Position numbers and translations under genes: made by a program. Shown here piece by piece: positions 59,805 through 64,000 of a DNA stretch of 64,000 nt. The DNA comes from Catenuloplanes atrovinosus. GTDB taxonomy: Bacteria; Actinomycetota; Actinomycetes; Mycobacteriales; Micromonosporaceae. The notes below the pieces were generated by a model. That model was not told the origin of the DNA, ran no database searches, and worked only from the letters and a program-made list of their open reading frames with translations. How positions within the stretch are numbered: the stretch's first letter is position 1; each line of letters begins with the position of its first letter. The stretch covers positions 4,884,001 through 4,948,000 of the forward strand of contig NZ_JAVDYB010000001.1 of NCBI RefSeq assembly GCF_031458235.1, written 5' to 3'.

Positions 59805-61028
59805 TCACGCGGTGTCGTCGGCGGGCTTCCAGGCCGCGTGCTCGTCGTTGGCGATCTGGTGGGCGAGGCAGTGGTGGAGTTGTCCGAGGAAGCGGCTGTA
59901 GACGCGGCGTAGCGCGGCGGCGTGCCGGTCGCCGGCGGCTCTGCGGTGGTCGTAGTGGGCGCGGGCGCCGGGTGAGGCGCGCAGGGACGCGTAGGCCCAT
60001 AGATGGCCGGTTTCGGCGAGGATGGCGCTGGTGTGCCGGCGGTGCCGGATGACGGTGCTGCTGCCGCTGGCCCAGGTGATGGGGGCGGCTCCGGCGTAGG
60101 CGCGCAGGCCTCGGGCGCAGGTGAACCGGGTGAGGTCGTCGCCGAGTTCGCCGAGTAGCCGGGGTGCCAGCAGCGGGCCGAGTCCGGGAAACGACTGGTA
60201 GATCGGTGCCTGTGGGTGGGTGGCGAAGAGCTGTTCGGTGTGCGCTTGGAGGGTTGCGGCGGCGGTGAGTGCGGTGTCGACGAGGTCGAGCAAGACGGCG
60301 GTGATCGCGGCACGGGCAGCGGTGACGTGGGGGTGTTCGCTGAGCGCGGGGGCGTGGAAGACCTGGTGCAGGCGGGTGGCGTGGTCGGTGATGCCGCGGA
60401 CCCGGCCGGCCTGCGCCAGCAGCCGTTGCAGGCGCGGGACGGTGAGGCGGCGCGCGGCGGTGGGGGTCGGGGCGGTGCGCAGGATCAGGCGGGCTTCAGG
60501 GCGGTTGAGGCAGCCGGGGCTGGGCCAGGCGATGACGGCGGCGGGGAAGTAGGTGTCGAGGTGGCTGCGCAGGTGGCGGGTGTGGTGGCGTAGCTGGTGG
60601 GCGGTGCGGCGTTGGGCGCGCGCGGTGGTGCGGATGGCGCGGGCGAGGGGTGTGGTGGCTGGATCGGGCCGGGACGGGGCGGTGGCGACGACGTGTGCCA
60701 GCAGGAGCGCGTCGCCGCGGTCGGATTTGCGGCCGCGGCTGCCGTACCGGGCGCGGTGGGCGTGGGCTTGCTGGGGTGGGATCGGCACGACGCGGGCGCC
60801 GTGCCGGCGTAGATAGGTCGGTAGCAGGCCGTCGGCGGTTTCGATCCCGATCGGGATGCTGCGCCAGCGGCGGTGTAGTCCGGCGAGGGCGTCGATGATC
60901 TGGGCGAGCCCGTCGGCGGTGTGCGGAACGCGGAGCTGCAGGACCGGGCCGGCCGGGCCGATGACGGCGAGATCGTGATGGGTGGTGGCCCAGTCGATGC
61001 CCGCCCATAACTGCCGGACAGAGGTCAT
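59805..61028 (-). CDS. IS110-family transposase
   Basis: A 407-residue DEDD transposase. The N-terminal RuvC-like domain begins LWAGIDWATTHHDLAVIG with later GRKSDRGDALLLAHVV. The C-terminal Transposase_20 domain has SFPGLGPLLAPRLLGELG, LRAYAGAAPITWASGSS with the serine nucleophile region, then HLWAYASLRASPGAR. IS110 enzymes move the element by an RNA-guided mechanism. The upstream 105 nt contain the hairpin listed next. No terminal inverted repeat is expected for this family. Confidence 0.95.
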   Translation of the reverse strand: MTSVRQLWAGIDWATTHHDLAVIGPAGPVLQLRVPHTADGLAQIIDALAGLHRRWRSIPIGIETADGLLPTYLRRHGARVVPIPPQQAHAHRARYGSRGRKSDRGDALLLAHVVATAPSRPDPATTPLARAIRTTARAQRRTAHQLRHHTRHLRSHLDTYFPAAVIAWPSPGCLNRPEARLILRTAPTPTAARRLTVPRLQRLLAQAGRVRGITDHATRLHQVFHAPALSEHPHVTAARAAITAVLLDLVDTALTAAATLQAHTEQLFATHPQAPIYQSFPGLGPLLAPRLLGELGDDLTRFTCARGLRAYAGAAPITWASGSSTVIRHRRHTSAILAETGHLWAYASLRASPGARAHYDHRRAAGDRHAAALRRVYSRFLGQLHHCLAHQIANDEHAAWKPADDTA

Positions 61029-61057
61029 ATCGCTCTCGCCTTCGCGTGAAGGGTGGG

Positions 61058-61133
61058 GTGCCGGTCCGGGCGCGCGATCTCACCGGAGAGCTCGGTGGCT
61101 CGGGATCTCAAGAGGCGTCTCCCGGACCGGCAC
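61058..61133 (-). ncRNA. candidate IS110 bridge RNA (seekRNA) hairpin
   Basis: Thirteen-base arms GTGCCGGTCCGGG (61058-61070) and CCCGGACCGGCAC (61121-61133) pair perfectly around 50 nt that themselves contain inverted segments. It lies 30-105 nt upstream of the transposase start, where IS110-subgroup elements encode the RNA whose loops bind donor and target DNA. Extent of the RNA is not known. Confidence 0.6.
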
Positions 61134-61195
61134 GTGCATGACTGCCTTGGCCCAGCCCGCCACAGGTAGCAGACCGGCGGCGGGCTTGACCAAGG

Positions 61196-62170
61196 TCAGA
61201 CGGTGGTGCCGTGGCCGGCCCGAAGCCGATCCGCGAGCGCGGCGTGGCCGGGTAGCCACTGGCCGAGCCGGTCAAGTGCCGGCCGGTCGCCGCGGTGCGT
61301 GCCGAGCACGACCAGTCCGGGCGGGGCGTCGGGCAGCGGCGCGGTGCTGCCATCGGCGTGGAGCCGGTGGGCCGGCACGGAGCTGTCCGGGTGCCGGAAT
61401 CGACATGATCGTGCCGTCACCGGGGATCCAGCGGATCGTGTACCCGTCCAGCAGCGTCGTACGGAACATGCCCGCGGCGGCTCTGGCAGGCTCCGGCGGC
61501 CGGCGGACGGCAGCAACAACGCCGGCGATCGCTGCACGGCCGGCGATGGAGTCGATCCGCCCGGCACGCACGCGAAGCACACGTGCGGGCAGACGTCGTG
61601 CGCGGGCGGCCTCGAGGTCGTCCCACAGCCACAGCTGCGTGCAGGCGGAGACGAACACCGCGCCGACCGCGGGCGGCCGGCCGTCGACCGGGATCTGCAG
61701 GTCCTGTACGACGACCGCGCCGGCGCGGACCGCGCGGTGTCGGCGCATCGCCCGCAGACGTCGCGCGGTCCGGGCGTGGGCTTCGGTGAGGTTGGCGAAG
61801 ATCTCCAGCTCAGCGTCGCCGACACTCCGTCGTATCGGACGTCGGCCTGCCAGTCCTCCGCGATCCACCACCCGAACATCCGCGGCCCCGCCAGCCTGGC
61901 GACGCGGCACCGCGGGCACCGCGCCGGGTGCCTCGATTCATACCGCAGCGGATGAAGCAGCGGCTCGTCACCGGTCATCAACAACCGCACCTGCCAGGCA
62001 GTCAACGCCATGTCCAAGCGGCCACCGTCCACCGCGCGCACGGTCCGCGGGCGCCCGGTGCCCGGATCACGGATCTCCGCGACCGTCACCTGCTCCCGCA
62101 GCGGGCACGGATCCTCGGCAAGCGGATCTGCGGTAACCCCGCGCATACCGATATCGTCCACGTTCGCTGC
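61196..62170 (-). pseudogene. gene of unknown function with two frameshifts
   Basis: Sense runs in three frames in order: TALTAWQVRLLMTGDEPLLH-type start (LTAWQVRLLMTGDEPL, CPRCRVARLAGPRMFGWWIA), then after a shift near 61,835 VGDAELEIFANLTEAHARTA and RLPARVLRVRAGRIDSIAG, then after a second shift near 61,390 RHPDSSVPAHRLHADGSTAP and the stop at 61196. A CxxC pair near the start suggests a zinc-binding protein. The IS110 sits at its 3' end. Confidence 0.7.
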
Positions 62171-62197
62171 CCCCTGATGAGGTGCCCACGTCCACAC

Positions 62198-62589
62198 GCG
62201 AGCCAGCAGCGCAGCACACCGCTACGCCACACGGTCAAAAAAGGGATCCTCGGCACCAGACCGTTCGTCGGATCTGGGCCGCTACCAGCCACATTGGGCG
62301 GAAACGCACGTCGATATCCTCGCGACCTAAGCGGTCGCGCTGGGCGCCACCATAGCGACCCGCACACCGTACTCGCTACCCGCCGCCGCCCGAACCATCC
62401 GGCCACCTTGGGCCGCCCTCGGCTATGTACCCGGCGACCGGCCCTCAGCGCGCTGGCCGGGCGGGCCCGGTTCGCTGGGCTCCGCCGCCCCACGGCGTCC
62501 GAGTGGCGCGGCTTCAACGTCGTGTTTCAGCCAGCGCCGTGATCACACATGTGTGCGCGGCCGCAGCGCCGCCTTCCCTTTCGCCCGCC
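62198..62589. other. no intact gene
   Basis: High-GC sequence with arginine-rich frames; no protein-like content was recognised. Confidence 0.4.
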
Positions 62590-62755
62590 GCGCTCCCCCC
62601 GAGCGGTACCGCCGGCGGCATGGACGGGACGGTGCGGCTGTGGGACGCCACCACAGGCATCGAGCGCACCACACCCACCAACCATCGAAACCATGCCGCG
62701 TGGTCCCCCGGACGGCACCTGGCTCGCCGGCGCCAGCGTGGACTGGCTTTGAGCG
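62590..62755 (+). pseudogene. WD40-repeat fragment
   Basis: The frame at 62620 reads MDGTVRLWDATTGIE, the blade end of a WD40 repeat, and another frame at about 62,705 reads PPDGTWLAGASVDW, the next blade's start. Frames differ, so the gene is broken. Similar repeats usually belong to large STAND/kinase-WD40 proteins. Confidence 0.7.
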
Positions 62756-62998
62756 CGTCTGTCGGTCCCGGCTGATCGCCTGTCTTGGTCCCACCTGTCG
62801 TTGGTCGGTTTTTCTATGCGCGTTTTCGGGACCCGCCCCGCTGGGGTGGTTCGTGGCAGCGGCGGCGCCTGGTGACCCGGAGCCTAGGTCTGGCAGGGTT
62901 GAGCTGGCGCATGTCCGTGGGCTGGTCAGTGTGTGACTCGGCTGGAAGTGGGCTGGTTGTGGTGCGAAGATCTTCCGGAACGGGAGGTCAACCACGTT

Positions 62999-63424
62999 AT
63001 GGGCACCTGGGATGTCGAGCCTTTCGGCAACGACGACGCCGCGGACTTCGCTTTCGAGCTGGACGACGCGCCGGCGGCGGCGCGCATCGAGATGATCGGC
63101 GCGGTCCTCGAACGCGTCGCTCATGACGACGACCACCGCCTGTCGGATCCACCACGAGCAGTCGCCGCTGCGGCGTTAGTCGCGGCGCAGTGCCCAGCCG
63201 GTGAGCCAGTTACCTCGACCTCCGGGCCGAGGACGTCCATGCCTCAGTTCCCGGACCACCTGCGACATCTGGCCATCCAGGCGTTGGACCGCGTGGTTGA
63301 AGCGCCGACGTGGCTCGCTGAGGCCTGGGACGAGTCACCGGACGGCTCGGCATGGCGTCGGACCATCGCTGATTTGCGCAAGGTTCTCGATCCTGCGCAG
63401 AGGGAAGCACTCTTCGATCTTTAG
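62999..63424 (+). CDS. DUF4259 domain protein
   Basis: A 141-residue protein. It opens MGTWDVEPFGNDDAADFAFE, then ELDDAPAAARIEMIGAVLER, AAAALVAAQCPAGEP, and the C-terminal WRRTIADLRKVLDPAQ, the pattern of DUF4259, a small soluble family of unknown function. ATG 62999 is at the family start. It stands between decayed sequences and may be the only working gene at the right end. Confidence 0.9.
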   Translation: MGTWDVEPFGNDDAADFAFELDDAPAAARIEMIGAVLERVAHDDDHRLSDPPRAVAAAALVAAQCPAGEPVTSTSGPRTSMPQFPDHLRHLAIQALDRVVEAPTWLAEAWDESPDGSAWRRTIADLRKVLDPAQREALFDL

Positions 63425-63589
63425 GTGACGCCGTCGATGGCCGGGACCAGGGCTGGCCTGCGGTTTGTTCGCCATTTCGGGACCCATCTCGATCGGGTGG
63501 ATTCGATGTACGCCAGTTTCGGACCCACCTGAGCCGGTGCGAACATCGGCGGGTCCGGACGGGAGTTCGCCGATGCCGCTGATCTCGAA

Positions 63590-63850
63590 CGTTGACCTGT
63601 TCGCGGCGATTCGGGGGACTCCTACGCCGGCATGTCGGTGCGGGCGATGGCTAGCAACTCCAAAGTGAACCGGCGCACCGTCCGCGCAGCTTTGCAGTCG
63701 GCGTGGCCGCAGCCGCGCAAGTCAATGCCGCCGCGGGCGTCGAAGCTGGATGAGCTCGACGCTCTCCTGCGCACGAAGAACATCACCGGCGGCCCCGGCT
63801 GGTTGATCGACATGCTCGCGCTCACCCGCCAACGGCTACGGGGTGGGACC
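63590..63850 (+). pseudogene. IS21-family transposase fragment
   Basis: Two frames give VDLFAAIR, then SYAGMSVRAMASNSKVNRRT, VRAALQSAWPQPRKSMPPRA and SKLDELDALLRT, the N-terminal DNA-binding region of IS21 IstA transposases. A frameshift lies near 63,610. The rest of the transposase is absent. Confidence 0.8.
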
Positions 63851-63938
63851 GAAACTCAAACACATTGGTCAAGCCAAGACTGTCGAACCGGGCGCAGAAG
63901 AGCCGCCCATCCGGGCACCGTTCTCACGACCGAAGCCA

Positions 63939-63995
63939 GTGGACGGCACGGTGCGGTTATGGGACGCCGCCACCGGCTCTGCACGGGAGGGATGA
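63939..63995 (+). pseudogene. second WD40-repeat fragment at the window edge
   Basis: VDGTVRLWDAATGSAREG and TGA (63993-63995) is a WD40 blade end. Its DNA is very similar to the fragment at 62,620 (only a few bases differ over 27). It may be part of the same broken gene, separated by the DUF4259 and IS21 DNA. Confidence 0.7.
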
Positions 63996-64000
63996 CGCAA

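Overview
This window comes from a very GC-rich actinomycete. Third-position GC bias is extreme in the core genes. There are GTG and TTG starts, many ATGA or GTGA overlaps, a SigE-type sigma factor, a large kinase/ATPase/GGDEF protein and a GATCGACGCGG-type intergenic palindrome. Together these suggest the Micromonosporaceae (Actinoplanes, Catenuloplanes or Micromonospora relatives), but that is an inference and no rRNA is present.

Positions 1-17,550 look like ordinary chromosome. They hold the end of a secreted carbohydrate-active protein, a sigma factor translationally coupled to a membrane-anchored exported protein, a subtilisin-like protease with two P domains, small enzymes (GNAT, RidA, F420-reductase-like, truncated haemoglobin, DUF72), a 1,595-residue kinase/AAA/GAF/GGDEF signalling protein, divergent genes sharing two MarR-type operators, a PadR/HAAS membrane pair with its own operator, and two exported alpha/beta hydrolases. 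The second hydrolase gene is cut in mid-gene at about 17,550 by a mobile element whose first gene is a large serine recombinase. The other half of the esterase is not in the window, so the far end of the island lies outside it or has been lost.

From 17.6 to 33 kb the DNA is accessory: broken genes (YciI/DGPF, a frameshifted unknown, an IS3 remnant), several unknowns, a 1,186-residue protein that looks like a nuclease-STAND NTPase of the antiviral (Avs) kind, and a pair consisting of a small Cys-rich protein and a Mom-like DNA-modification protein joined by an ATGA overlap.

From 33 to 44.4 kb lie a membrane protein/winged-helix pair, a methyltransferase, TrkH/TrkA potassium uptake, a DUF998 protein, a glycosyltransferase, NhaA and an ABC exporter. 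Five transcription units here (trkH, DUF998, glycosyltransferase, nhaA, ABC) carry a nearly identical 24-nt leader, in four cases directly after a -10 hexamer. This is a strong candidate for an undescribed cis-regulatory RNA or operator controlling ion and envelope transport.

From 44.4 to 55.7 kb are a broken tyrosine recombinase that interrupts an arsR gene, a methyltransferase, an MFS transporter with a cysteine-synthase-like enzyme, and a copper-type island (His-rich exported proteins, DUF305 lipoprotein, DUF6153-like protein, L,D-transpeptidase, CopB-type ATPase with a CsoR-like operator).

From 55.7 to 64 kb are two divergent PAPS-reductase-like ATP-pyrophosphatase genes around a palindromic operator, a double-helix-turn-helix regulator, an IS110 element with a candidate bridge RNA hairpin, and then a graveyard of frameshifted genes, WD40 fragments and an IS21 remnant around an intact DUF4259 gene.
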